A stretch of DNA of 64,000 nucleotides from Megachile rotundata (GCF_050947335.1 NC_134989.1:6441501-6505500); one strand, 5' to 3'; shown: positions 22,185 through 34,240, counted from the stretch's first letter. Made by a program: numbers and translations. Notes: generated from the letters alone by a model not told the origin.

Positions 22185-23210
22185 CCATTAGATTTACTGC
22201 TCATAGATTTCCAAATTTCCATAGATTCTCATATTTACCGAATCTGCATATTCGTAGGTTTCACTATCATTATATTATCAGATTTTAAGGTTTCCAAATA
22301 TATACACTATTAAATCTATCAATTTACAAACACCTAGGATCTCAAATTCTATGGTTCTCAAATTTCTGGACCCACAAATTCCTGTGTTTTCAAGTTCCTA
22401 GACTTACAAATCCCTAGATTCCTATATTTATAGATTACCATATCTTTATATCTTCAAATCGCAAGCTTTCCAAATATGTACACCTTCAGATCTCTACTTC
22501 AACAAATTTCTAGATCACCACATTTAAAGTCTCTTAAATCTCTGAATCCACAAAGTCTTATATTTACAAGTTCATAATCACCAAATCCCTAGTTTCCCAT
22601 ATCTTTTAGTCTCCATAATCCTAAGCTTCCCAAGTATCCTCAGATCCTACATTCAACAAACTCTAGATTTCCACGTTTGAAGATTTCCAAACATGTGGAT
22701 CCATAAATTCTTATATTTTTATGTTAGTATACCTCCAAATCCTTAGATTCCCATATTCGTAGAGTCCTTGTATCTCCAAATCGCAAGTTTCCCAAATAAC
22801 TACGCTCTTAAATCTCTAATTATAGATCTCATTTTAACATTCTTAAATTCCTAAATCCACAAATTCCATATTCAAAAGTCATAGATCGCCAGATTCTAAA
22901 CTCTTATGTGGATAAAACATCAAAGTACCTAAATACCTATATGCTTAAATTCCTAAGCGACCATAACCTCTAAACCCATTTGATATCCGGAGAATCTTTC
23001 AAAGTCCACAGACTCCAAATACCATGTTTCCTAAATTCGTATAGGTCCTGACTCAAAATGTAGAAGTACCCAGAAATCCTAAGCGACTAAAATCTTCTCT
23101 AAACCCGTCTCATATCCGTAGATCCTCTCAAAGCCCACATACTCGAAATACCACGTTTCCTAAATTCGTATTCTTGATGCAAAATGTAGAAGTAGCCAGA
23201 AATCCCAGAA
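22185..23210 (-). repeat. Octamer tract T3 (G/A strand minus)
   Basis: The plus strand shows the complementary form: CCAAATTT, CCTAGATT, TCCCATAT. Larger units are visible. A TTTCCAAATAT-like word followed by ATCTCT recurs at about 22291, 22467, 22627 and 22798 (spacing 160-176). A block starting CCTAAGCGAC repeats at 22952 and 23078 with a third end at 23204, a 126-bp period. Confidence 0.85.
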
Positions 23211-24088
23211 AGTTTAAACGTACGGTCCCCTTTTCCTTCGTTGCCATATTTTCACTAGGGAAACCAGATTTGCTCTTGACTGTACGGCCTTGTCGGGAAT
23301 AGTTTAAACACCGTCCTGGGTCTGGCCTCACCACGCCTTGCTCTGGCATTCTCCACAATTATGCTTGTGCACCCACACGAACTCACCTCGGTACTTGGCC
23401 GTTATCCCGCGCACTACTGGTTCCGTGGGCAGACTATTCCTATGGTGAAAATGCAAAACAGCAATAAGGTAATAGCAAGGTTTTGCCGTGAATTCGTGGG
23501 CTTGAACGGTGGCATCCGTGATATACGATGAAATAGCTACGCGTATAAGTATGCACCAGGATAATTCGTAACTTCCTACGTCTTAATCGCCTGCTGCTTT
23601 CGAACGATCTCTTACGTGTACTCTTGCTATGCCACCATACAATGGGTGACCGAATTATTGTACTTGAACAGAAAGTTCCATATTTTGGAATCGAATATTG
23701 GAATGGAACTATTTTTATTGTAATTTTACAGTATATTATTTTTACGAGATATGACATTGCATATTTTGTTAGGGCGCATTATTTTTTAATAATATTTAGA
23801 TTACTTTCAGGTAAGAAATCGCAAAATTTTTTAATAATAGTAATTCAACAATTATTAATTTAACAATGTAACTTCACAATAGATTGATTTGGTGATTCAA
23901 GTGTTCATTTTCGGAGAATTTTTTAAGATATTGATACTAAATTTTTTCTTTGTTATCGTTTCGTTATCTTTTCTAATTAAGACTGAACACTCGATAACTG
24001 GAAAACATCGAACAAATAATCCCTACTACGCGTTACCTTTACAAAGTCGAAGGACGTATTAATCACGTCTTCATAGTACACGTCACAT
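23211..24088. other. Unique DNA; second member of short repeat pair
   Basis: Positions 23279-23385 match 19978-20065 (see that entry). CpG is raised to about 23640, then the sequence is AT-rich. Overlapping frames of 76-105 codons on both strands have no recognisable domain. Confidence 0.4.
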
Positions 24089-24113
24089 GATTATTATTAT
24101 TATTATTATTATA
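24089..24113. repeat. ATT trinucleotide microsatellite
   Basis: About eight copies of ATT in a row. Confidence 0.95.
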
Positions 24114-24519
24114 TTTACTCTATCGCGCAATATGTGGCGCTGCTGATTTTTTCGCGATTAAAAGTGCCCGTGCAACAACCTTGAGTGCAAACGCAGAATG
24201 CGAGTGCAATTCGGTGTACGGTATATCGACTTGATGGATCTGCGACGCTAATTGAATAATTCTGCATATTGGTTTTGTTATCGGATCGACACGAGTTCCC
24301 TCTATCAATTCCGAAGGAACCGAGCGAGCATCTGCGACAACGGTAAATGGATTCGATGTTGCACGATATCTCGATTTTCTCTTCGTTTCGTTCTCCTTTC
24401 ATCTCCTCAACCCATTGTTCCACTTAAAATGACGTGTCCCAAAATGGCGTAATGATGACATTTAAATACAGGTACATACAGGCAGACGCAAAAGCATGTA
24501 CACCGTAAAATTTTACTTT
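24114..24519. other. Unique DNA with opposed ORFs
   Basis: A minus frame of 102 codons (24115-24423) is cysteine-containing but matches nothing I know. No splice signals decide for it. Confidence 0.35.
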
Positions 24520-25170
24520 GCCAAACGATTTTACAAATTATTTTATTCAGGTGGCTTTCTTCAAATCTAGTTGGTTTAAATTCTGTTTTAATTTTGTAAT
24601 GAGTTTGGATCTTTTATTGGTAGGTTTAGTGTTAACATTCAAGTTACCAAAGTGGTCAAATGATCATTTTGCAAGTTATAAGATTCGTTCAGATGATTTT
24701 CTTCAAATCTGGTTGGTTCATTTATTAACTTCAATTTTAATTTCGTAGTGAGTCTGCACTTTTTACCGATAGGTTTAGTGCTAACATTAAAATTACCAAA
24801 GTGGTCAAATGATCATTTTGCAAGTTATAAGATTTGTTCAGATGATTTTCTTCAAATCTGGTTGGTTCATTTATTAACTTCAATTTTAATTTCGTAGTGA
24901 GTCTGCACTTTTTACTGATAGGTTTAGTGCTAACATTAAAATTACCAAAGTGGTCAAATGATCATTTTGCAAGTTATAAAATTTGTTCAGATGATTTTCT
25001 TCAAATCTGGTTAGTTCATTTATTAACTTCAGTGTTAATTTCGTAGCGAGTGTGCATTATTCACAGGTGGCTTTAACGTTAACTCTAAAGCTAACAAGCA
25101 GTCAAATGATCATTTCGCAAGTTACAAAATTTCTCAATATGGCTTTCTTGAAACTGGAATAGGTTTTGTG
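24520..25170 (+). repeat. 149-bp tandem array, about four units
   Basis: The marker CTTCAAATCT stands at 24559, 24701, 24850 and 24999, and a variant (CTTGAAACTG) at 25147, giving spacings of 142, 149, 149 and 148. Each unit contains CAAAGTGGTCAAATGATCA and TTTGCAAGTTATA. Central units are nearly identical; the outer ones have diverged. A 76-codon frame over the first units is incidental. Confidence 0.9.
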
Positions 25171-25352
25171 CTGGACTATACTAAGTTTGGGTAATAAGAA
25201 AAATATTGATACACAATCGACGAAAAAGCAGAAGCTGAAGAAGCGAAGAAACTGTTGTTGTTTGAATCATTTTGCTACTCCCAATATCGTTCATTAACTC
25301 CTTGAAATTTCGACATTTTAAGAATAACACTTCATAAAAACAACACAAAACC

Positions 25353-25616
25353 GTGCAAGGTGAAGAAAGCGCTCTGAAAAGTTACAAGGTCTCAATTGAG
25401 AAATCCTCTGACCATTCATCATCTTCATCGGACATTGCCCTGACTGAATTTACAGCTCTCTCCAAGTTCGCAGAAGTTATTTGGAAACAAGATGAGACTA
25501 CGTTTAAGAATATAACAAGGGCTCCTTTTCCGAGAATAAAAGCCCTGGAATTTTCGAGAATGTGTAACATTTACATTAACTGTATTTTAACATTAACATT
25601 GCTTTATCGAATATAA
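25353..25616 (+). CDS. Candidate gene fragment, product unknown
   Basis: The 87-codon frame begins with a hydrophilic, serine-rich stretch (SIEKSSDHSSSSSD) followed by FAEVIWKQDETTFKNI and PRIKALEF. The part from about 25471 to 25566 is duplicated at 25750-25841. In the duplicate the length difference between the copies is a single codon and the same reading is kept (KQNDTAFKNV, SKIKALELENV), apart from TGG changed to TGA. That pattern suggests a once-coding sequence. The C-terminal 20 residues are AT-rich and may be non-coding. Function unknown. Confidence 0.3.
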   Translation: MQGEESALKSYKVSIEKSSDHSSSSSDIALTEFTALSKFAEVIWKQDETTFKNITRAPFPRIKALEFSRMCNIYINCILTLTLLYRI

Positions 25617-25749
25617 GATTTATCTCATTTAATGATATCACGTGGAGAGTACTTTGTATTTTGATACTTTTTGAAACATATATTTTATATACATAATCAC
25701 AAATAAATATAAGTATACATATAAATATTCATTTATTAGAAAATACGAT

Positions 25750-25841
25750 GAGTTAGTTATTTGAAAACAAAATGACACTGCATTTAAAAATGTAGAGGCT
25801 CTTTTTTCAAAAATAAAAGCCCTGGAATTAGAAAATGTAAT
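25750..25841 (+). pseudogene. Decayed duplicate of the 25.4-kb fragment
   Basis: It aligns to 25471-25566 at an offset of about 280. One in-frame stop (TGA for the Trp codon) is present, and a one-codon difference preserves the frame. No start or splice signals are certain. Confidence 0.4.
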
Positions 25842-26360
25842 ATAAATATAAATTTTAGGTATTCATTATAAGTATTTATTTATATCGGCAAAAATTCTGA
25901 AAACGTAAATACAGCTGTGCACGTTACATGCGAATTCTCTTTGGTAGAGAAAGTGCTCAGATCGCTTAGGCGATACTGTGGACACCTCTGGTAGGCGATA
26001 TTGAGTACATGTTAGTCACGACATTAAATAATTGTCTCCCTCAGCAAAACTGTATAGTTTAACTATATAGTTAACAAAATTGTAGTCTGACTGTATAAGC
26101 TAACTATGGAATTAACAAAACTGCACAAGTTACATGAGTTAATTAAACTATTTCGACATGTCGCGTCGTTAGTTAGATGTCTTTACAATAAGACTTCACA
26201 ATCTTTGAAACACCAATTTCTTTTAAATTCTGCATAATTGTTGAAAACTGCAGAAATAATAATTTTATAAAACCGTAACGCGCAACTCTTCGAAATAAAG
26301 TTCAAATTCATGTTTTAAAAATATTTTCTCCTATTCGTCACAAAAAATATAAAACTAGAT
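25842..26360. other. Unique AT-rich DNA
   Basis: Short local repeats of AACTATATAGTTAAC type (26050-26120). Nothing else was seen. Confidence 0.45.
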
Positions 26361-26978
26361 CAAAGAGTGGGGATACAAGAGACGACAGTAGACAAGGAAA
26401 CTGCTTTTTTAAAAAAGATAAACAACACAATTAAATTTCCAAGTTGAATCAAGGTAGGGGTACGATTTCGACGCAGTACTTCGAAATGCGCATGCGCAGT
26501 GTGCAAGTATAGCGGTCGGCAAAGGACGGTTTAAACCTGTAGTAATTTATTTGTAATAAATATTTTGTCATTTCTCTGTAACACATTCATCTGTACCTTC
26601 TTGTGATACATAGCTCATTTCTTTATAAGTTACTTGTAATAATCACTTCTGTAATATATATGCTTAAAATATATTGTGTACAGTAATCATTTTAGTATGT
26701 CTTTTTTTTCAACTCAATGCTGCAAAATTGATGCAAATACTTTAAAAATCAATATTAGTACTATAGAGAAAATTTACGACACATTTCTAATTATTAGAGG
26801 TTGACTTGAAATTCACTTGATTTAAATTTCCCGCTTGTTTGCACAACCAATTTAAAAGGACAGAATTTCTAAACATCAAAGGTACCACCTGGAGGTTTTT
26901 TGTATCCCTTTTCTATAGAACAATTTTTCTTGTATCGTTTATATAATTATCTACTCTCTGAATTGCACTACTCTTTTA
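26361..26978 (-). mobile_element. hAT-like MITE (R3), copy B, inverted
   Basis: The left end CAAAGAGTGGGGATACAAG matches the inverted right end of copy A, and the right end ACTACTCTTTTA matches A's left end. The core 26465-26895 is roughly 90 per cent identical to A in reverse orientation. A segment of about 70 bp near the right end (26900-26965) is not in copy A. No target duplication is evident here. Confidence 0.75.
26487..26498. promoter_or_regulatory. NRF-1/Ewg-type palindrome inside R3 copy B
   Basis: TGCGCATGCGCA is an exact palindromic NRF-1 consensus, conserved relative to copy A. Confidence 0.45.
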
Positions 26979-27755
26979 TATTTAAGTATACTGATTAAAA
27001 AAGCAAGTTTGTCTTCTTTCAAAGCGTTTGAACACATTTTTTACCAATGTAATAAAAATTATTTGTGCACACACTTTAAGTATATTGTATTTCAAATATA
27101 TTCAGCATACACTTATAAAATATCTTTATTTTTTAACTAAATATTTTAAGAATGATATTCTTTACAATATCATAGTAACTTAAAATACCAACTATTTAAT
27201 TCTACAAAAATTTAATGCAAAGGTTAAAAATAATGTACTATCGTGTCATACAAAACAGAACACGGAATAGAATACCTGGAATGATTTTCACGGAAGAAAA
27301 GGATGGAGGAAGTGTTTCGACCTTGCAAAAAAGGAAAAGAAGCGAAACAAGTCTGTCGTAAGTGGTTTGCTGCATCGTAACGATGCCACAGAACGAATCG
27401 AAGCTTACGTTTCGGTGTATACGGTTGTATATCCGTGAAACAAACAAGTTTACTTTCTAAAATCAAATTTGAAATGCATAATTGTTCCATTTCCATATTA
27501 CAGATTAAAAATCACGATATAATCCTGGTTGCTACACGATTACTTTCGGAGTTCTACACCGTGATCAGGTTGCGAACCTGTTTAACAGGATGTAAGCGTT
27601 AACACGATCAATAAGATTCGATCAGCGTCATTTTAATTAACACGATCTTCGCAAAGAAAACGAAAGCATCCATGACGAAAAAAATAAACTGGTTCAACTT
27701 ATGTTACTATACACCTATTCAAAAGTTGGACACTTTCCGGGTTATCGTGGAGAGA
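26979..27755. other. Unique DNA, no supported gene
   Basis: AT-rich to 27230, then a more balanced segment with overlapping minus frames (27224-27496) of no recognisable type. Confidence 0.4.
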
Positions 27756-28060
27756 TTTTGTTGGAATATGGAGTTTAGGAAATTTGCAATTTGAGAATAA
27801 AAGGAATTTAGAAATTTAAAGACTTAGATGTTTGAAGATTTTTAGTATCGGAAAATTGACAAATTTAAAGGTCAAAAGTTGAAAATTTCAAATATGTAGG
27901 AATTTAAAATTTGAAAAATATAAATTTTTTATATTTTATAATTTGAAAATTTTGTGGATTTAAAAATTTGGGAATTTAAGGAACTTGAAAAAATTATAAA
28001 ATTTGTCAATTTTGAAATATAAAAACTACCAAATTTTAAAATGTGTTAGTATGAAAACTT
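27756..28060 (+). repeat. Octamer tract T4 (short)
   Basis: GGAATTTAGAAATTTAAAG-type words. It is A/T-richer and more decayed than other tracts. Confidence 0.7.
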
Positions 28061-29296
28061 TCTTCATCAATTTTAATTTCTACACCAGAAAATTTGGAAG
28101 TTCTCCAAATTGATAATATTTTTCATGTTATTCTGTTGCGTCAGACAATCATTACGGTCGTGAAATATCTACCGATAATCTATATCGCTATTTATCGACA
28201 TTTATCTATATAAATATCTATATCGCTCGTATTTTTAAATCGTATTATTATCAAAGTTCCTATCTTGCAGTCAAACTAAACACTTGAACACAATTCTAGT
28301 ATCTACACTCCAGTTATTTGAACCAATCAGCGGTACTTGTACCGTGCAACCTTTCCCAAGCGATTCGACAAGCAACAAAGTCGCTCACCGCTGCTCTCAT
28401 TTTCGCTAGCAGAACCACAGAAGAAAGGAAAGAAGCAAAAAAAAAAAATGGGAACCTGTCGTACCATAACAGCAACCCAATCTAGCTTAGTCAGGTCCCA
28501 AGTCGCTCCAGTTTGCGCAACAGCAACAATGTTGGTAGCCCGTATGGAACGGTGACTTGTCCAGGAGGGAATGTTTAATCGTATTCACGGTAATTAATAT
28601 TCATCTTTGCCAGTTAATATTCAACCTTGCACAACCGGGAATGTCCAATCGCCGAGCGATTTTCAGACAGCCGCCGCTCGTTCAGTTGTCCCGTTAAGAA
28701 ATTGCATTTGTATTCTATCGAACGGTCCAATCTCCCTTTGAACGACTGTCGACGATCGCGTAACAGCCATTTCGTTTCTCGATTCATGAACCCGCGACCC
28801 GACACTAAACGATTTACTATTAGACACACCGTCATTGACATAAGCACTCGCTACAGGATGAGCTGTGGCATTCAATCTTTTTTTGGGTCATATACAGCAG
28901 GATTATTAAACAGAAATTTTATGCAGGTTTTTATTAAAGGAAAGAGAATGTTTTTAATGTTATAACAAAGGTATGAACGAGCTGCAGTTGTCGAAGTCAT
29001 CCCTTTGTTTAAGTTGGACTGTGTTGATAGTTACACTAGTAACTACTGCAACTATGTTGGCCAGAAAAATGCACGTTAACAGTTTATTTTGGAAATTGAA
29101 CAAGTCTATTGTTTGTTATTGACCAGATAAGGACTTGCGTTTTAAGAAAAGGGAAAATATTGATTAGTATTAAGAGACAAATTTTTGTATTTTGTGGTGT
29201 TGCATGATGTGTATTTATTATTTAATAGTATTTAGAGAAGGTGGTAAAAAACGCTTTTATATAATATTTTTATTGTTTCCGTAGGTAGGTAGTATA
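28061..29296. other. Unique DNA with a balanced-GC block
   Basis: 28320-28870 is nearer to 50 per cent GC and holds frames of 72-112 codons on both strands (28337-28555, 28627-28965). None is recognised. The remainder is AT-rich. Confidence 0.4.
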
Positions 29297-29878
29297 ATCA
29301 TAACACATAAACATAACACGTGAATATACATATGAACATGACACATAAACATGACACATGAATATGACACATGAACATAACACATGAACACAACACATGA
29401 ACATAACACATGTATATAACACATGAACATAACACATGAACATAACACATGAACATAACACATGAACATAACACATGAACACAACACATGAACATAACAC
29501 ATGAACACAACACATGAACATAACACATGAACATAACACATGAACATAACACATGAACATGACATATGAACATGACACATGAACATAACACATGAACACA
29601 ACACATGAACACAACACATGTATATAACACATGAACATAACACATGAACATAACACATAAACACAACACATGAACATAACACATGAACATAACACATGAA
29701 CATAACACATGAACATAACACATGAACATAACACATGAACATAACACATGAACACCACACATGAACATAACGCATGTATATAACATATGAATATAACACA
29801 TGAACATGACACATAAACATACCACATGATCATAACACACAAACATACCACATGAACATAACACATGTATACATGTTA
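29297..29878. repeat. 13-bp minisatellite, about 45 units
   Basis: Unit CATGAACATAACA with point variants (GACA, CACA, TATA at fixed spots). Because 13 is not a multiple of three, each minus frame cycles through the same 13-residue peptide (MFMCYVHVLCSCV) every 39 bases, which explains three long overlapping open frames of 187-198 codons. These are not proteins. Confidence 0.97.
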
Positions 29879-31374
29879 AGTCATGTTTCCAAATACCATA
29901 GTTTTATTTTTAATAATCTATGATTACCTAAAACATGCTGTATAATTGCAAATGTACTATGCATACTGAACGGTGCTGTTTCCGCAGCGAAACAAAATTG
30001 CGAAACGAATAATCGAGAGAAGCTAATTTATTACTCGAAAAATCGTTAATGTGCAGTTTATAAATAAACGAATGGAAGAGTAAGTTGACTCCGGCGCAAA
30101 AACGGATTTTCCACGTCGCGTTGCAACAATCGGACGACACGTTTTATGGCAACGAAAGTCGCGGCTAGACACTCTATAATCACCGGTTAGCCAGCCACTT
30201 ATTAATCCGTCGATAAATAATGCTCAGTCATAGAAAGCTGTATGCCGGCAGGAGGTTTCGAATTAGGCTAATGACGATCGCGATAAGAATTCTAGCTCGT
30301 CACCGTTGTGAGGAGCTTTGCCCTATTAACGTTATGCATTGGCGTAACTAGGATTTGTCATGTGGACTCTGAGTTTATCCAAAGTATTTTTGGTCCTTGA
30401 GAATTCGTTCAGTTTTTAATTTCAGCTGCGGACTAATTTATTCACTCTGTCATAGACGCTAACGATAACGATCGTAAGCATTTTCAAAGGTAGAATTTTC
30501 TTTGTAAAGGCTTGTCGTGTACGCCTGAGGCGTTAAACACGATTACCTTATCGACATACAAGGGAAGAACCTTTCGATCGGGAGAATCGATCGCAGGAAT
30601 CGATCGAGTATACTTATTTACGTATACATGCCTATCGTCCTTGTCCGGCAGGATGGAGAGGACCTTTGCCATGAGGACGCTCCCACTCACGATGAGGAAT
30701 CTTTGCAACATTCCCGATGATAACTCTATATCGTTTAATATTTAAAACAGATAACGCGCATCGCTGATGGCAATAAACGATACTTTATCCCTCGCGAATA
30801 GTTTGACGTTGAATATTCTTTATTTACAATTCATCTGGAAATTACGAACGTAACAACACGCTTGTGACGTTTATTGCGACATTTTGTAAGTTTAAGAATT
30901 TTATTTTACGGTTCGTTATTTCTCGAATAGTTTGTTCAATGGTTCATAATGATTACTACAACTTTGCAAAACTAATTTCTGTCATAACAAAATAGAAACG
31001 CAAACTTGAGTGATACATTGTATGTTAGGGATTACGTATGCATGATTTATAATAGATACCATCTAGATCGTAAACTATGCGAAATAAGATTTCATAGAGC
31101 ATTAGTAAACAATGACGCAACATTAATATACGACATGATTCGTGGAATAATTCAAAACTATTTAAGACAGGGATATTCAACTGCAGCGGTGATCAGGAGA
31201 AAGTTTAAAATGTTAACAACGTGAGAAATGACCATAATTTTATTAAATAGAACTGTATTTTATAAAAGTAATAAGTTTTACCAATATAGATGTGAAGTAG
31301 AGAGAAGCAAGAAATTCAAATGTAAGGAAAGGAAATTATATGTCTTATTGAAAAGAAGATCATGCACTTAGTGC
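29879..31374. other. Unique DNA, no supported gene
   Basis: 29940-30320 and 30470-30750 are GC-balanced with short opposed frames; the rest is AT-rich. No repeat structure. Confidence 0.4.
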
Positions 31375-32200
31375 ATTTATTGAATTTTAGAAATTGTGGT
31401 AAATGAAAATTTGAGGGGCAGATTTGGGGATTTTAGAACTTGGGGTCATATAGATACGGGAATCTAGGGATTTGGTGATTTAGAAATTTGGTGTTCTGGG
31501 AATTTGGAAATACAGGGATTTAGAGATCTACGAATTTGGAACTTAGCAAGTTGGAGACTTTCAGATTTGGGGATCCAGGGATATCTAAGTTTGCAGGTTT
31601 GGAAATTTCAGAATTTGTGAATTTAGAGATTTTACTATTTGGGGATTTGGATCTAGAAATTTGGGCATACAGGAATTTAGAGGCCCACGAATTTGAAACT
31701 TAGCAAGTTGGGAACTTTCGGATTTTGGGATCTAGGAATATCTAGGTTTGCAAGTTTGGAAATTTCAGAATTTGTAAATTTAGAGATTTTATTATTTAGG
31801 GATTTGAACCTAGGAATTTAGGCATATATTTAGAGGCATAGGAATTTAGGATCTAGTAAGTTGTAAAACTTCAGATTTGACTAGGAATTTGTGAACCCTG
31901 GAACTCGTCAGTTTAGGAATTTACATAGGAATTTGTGATTCCAGGGATTTGAAGATTTGAACATTCAGGTATTCAGGAATAAGATGAATTCAAAAATTTT
32001 AGAAATTGGAGATTTCGAATTTTCATAATCTGGTAAATTTGAGAATTTGTATATTTTAATATTTGCGAACTCAAGAAATTTGCGAATGTAAAAATTAAAC
32101 GATTCGAGAACTTTGAGATGTTGCTACTTGAAAACATGGAATATTGAAAATTTAGAGAATCTGTAAATTTGTGAATTTATAAATTTAGTGATAAATACAG
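31375..32200 (+). repeat. Octamer tract T5 with 155-bp units
   Basis: The first half is G-rich (GGGATTTAG, GGGGATTTGG). The word ACTTAGCAAG and its neighbours recur at 31541, 31698 and, altered, 31851, so about three units of 153-157 bp are present, each carrying GGAAATTTCAGAATTTGT. After 31900 it decays to AAATTTG words. Confidence 0.85.
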
Positions 32201-32451
32201 GTATTTGAATTATGTGGAATACATTGCACGTAATATGGATGTATGCATATCCGCAACATCCATTGGTTGCACATTCGTGTTAATACTATCTAATATTACT
32301 ATGTACGTGCCATATTTTTACTACTATAAACGCACTATATTATTGTACTACTGTATATTACATAGTATTATGTAAATATTGTTATTGTATATATGATAGA
32401 TGTAAGTACAATCAGGTTTAATTTGCGTTCTTAATTTATTATTTTACAGAA
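32201..32451. other. AT-rich unique DNA
   Basis: No frame or repeat. It ends in a pyrimidine-rich acceptor-like TTATTATTTTACAG. Confidence 0.4.
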
Positions 32452-32729
32452 CATGGCTTAAAGAGAGCTTAAGGAATCAACAGGAGACCAAAAAATTGTG
32501 ATAGCAGAGATAGTAAAAAGTTTCAAAGCTACTTATGGACACAAGTACAATGGATCAAGAGCCACCAGACGATGTTAATGAAATTGCTAGTGATTACAAC
32601 ACAGTCACATAGTGATAACGCTTATCTCGAGCTATTATTTACAAAAATGGTACTAGCATCGCAAAATGGGTTCCATGTATTAATTGATTTCAGAGATTTC
32701 GGAGACATGAAGGGTGTGGTATATCAGGT
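32452..32729 (+). pseudogene. Exon-like fragment with frame breaks, unknown
   Basis: A good splice acceptor (TTTTACAG, ends 32451) and a donor-like CAG|GTGCGT (from 32730) bracket 278 bases whose three frames take turns in looking protein-like: TWLKESLRNQQETKK, then IVIAEIVKSFKATYGHKYN, then EPPDDVNEIASDYNTVT, then AYLELLFTKMVLASQNGF with VLIDFRDFGDMKGVVYQ. At least three frame changes would be needed to read through. This is what a decayed exon or retrocopy looks like, though it could be chance. No family assigned. Confidence 0.3.
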
Positions 32730-33828
32730 GCGTCATTAGACGATTAATATAATGCAATACAAGTAACAAAAAATGCAAGATATTTGTTCGCTTGTCTTTT
32801 CTACGAAAACAAATATTCATTTCTCATCACAATGATAAAGCATTTTAAGACTTATTTATAACTTTCCTAAATGTACCATAGTAGCTATTTTCTCAACTCG
32901 CCGCATTCAACATTTCTTACATCGAGTTATTAGAACTTGTGCATATTAAATTAACATACGAATATTAACATTGACGAGTCTTCACGTTTATTTCATTAAA
33001 AAAATCATATTTTCGATTTAGGTCGATTCATATTAGATACAGTTACACTTCGATAAATAAGATAGAAACAATGGGAGAAAGAAGCAGAGGAAAACTAAAA
33101 GCGCGGTAACTTATTTACCAAGGCAATATATCCGTTTCGCGATAGAAATTGCGACAACCAATGGATGATCGGTCAGACAGACTAGTACCAGACTATCCTT
33201 GGAGCAGAATAAGAATACTTTCTCCTCGAGCTATGCCTTTCTCACGGTATTAAAGCCGGGGGATCTCGGTCCTGCGCAGGACACTCGTACGATCCAGGCC
33301 AGCCGAGGCTCGAAAATAGTTTTGTAATTGAATTTAAATTGAATCGAGCCCGCCGGCATCTCTCGCACACATCCTGCGTTGCGAAAGTGTGCTACGATGG
33401 ACGGATAGACGAGCGATTCGATCGAGAACCGTTCGTTTCGAGCTGTACCACCGAGCAAGTAAGTAAAAGTGAGTAACGGTGGTTGTTGCTTACTTCTGTC
33501 GTGTGCTCGCGGGACTGCGATTACACGTCTGCTACTATTGTATGTAGTTTGTTTCAGCAAGAGTAAGTGGATCGGTTTCTTTCATTTCTTCGCGGATAAA
33601 CCGGCTCGTACCGCGGGATGCTTGCGCGACTGCTTTTCGAACGAGGCGACGAAATCGTGTCGAAGAAATGAAAAACGATTCGAACTTCTTCGTCGAGTTA
33701 TAAATATCTAGGACGATAGAACAGGATCATTTCACCGATTCCGGGAGATCGAAAAATTTCTAGTACACGGTGAAACGTGTAGCCAACTACAAATCTTTAT
33801 CTGGAGAAAAGGTAATCGAGGTTCTGCG
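32730..33828. other. Unique DNA with a CpG-rich block
   Basis: 33110-33720 is GC- and CpG-rich. A 109-codon minus frame (33231-33560) and an 80-codon plus frame (33469-33711) reflect composition. At 33459 the sequence AGCAA|GTAAGT is a fair donor, so a non-coding first exon on the plus strand ending at 33458 is conceivable but unproven. Confidence 0.3.
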
Positions 33829-34240
33829 ATTTGTTTTGATTTTTATGGATTTTGGGGACTTGACTGTTTGGAGATCGATTTTTGGGGATTTTCAATTTGG
33901 GAGTATAGATATTTAGATTTCTTGTGATTTGAGGATGTAGGAACGTCGAAATATAGGGATTTGAGGATCTAGAGAATCTAGAGGATTCAGATCTCACTGA
34001 ATTAATTTAATAAGTATGGAAAATCAAAAAATTAGTTGTGGAGATATAACTTAGAGAATAATTCTAAGTTAAAATTTGAAAAGTGTCTTTTGACACCTCT
34101 TGCTAGAAATAGTGTCAAGAGTGGTAAAATCCTTGAATTTTTAAATCCAGCGATACAAAATCTAGAATTAGAGCAGTAACATACAAATCCAGGTATTTGT
34201 GGATTTAGAAATTTCGAGATCGAGATATTTTGAAAAAAAA
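33829..34240 (+). repeat. Octamer tract T6
   Basis: It begins with GGATTTTGGGGACTTG and GAGGATGTAGG words and decays by 34020 into sparse matches (GGATTTAGAAATTTCG near 34200). Confidence 0.7.

Noticed and set aside
24520..25170. CRISPR-like array
   Set aside because: Units are 149 bp contiguous tandem repeats without unique spacers, and the context is eukaryotic. None of the other arrays has repeat-spacer structure either.
29257..29866. Three overlapping ORFs of 187-198 codons, cysteine- and valine-rich
   Set aside because: All are cyclic readings of a 13-bp minisatellite; three equally open frames are not compatible with a real protein.
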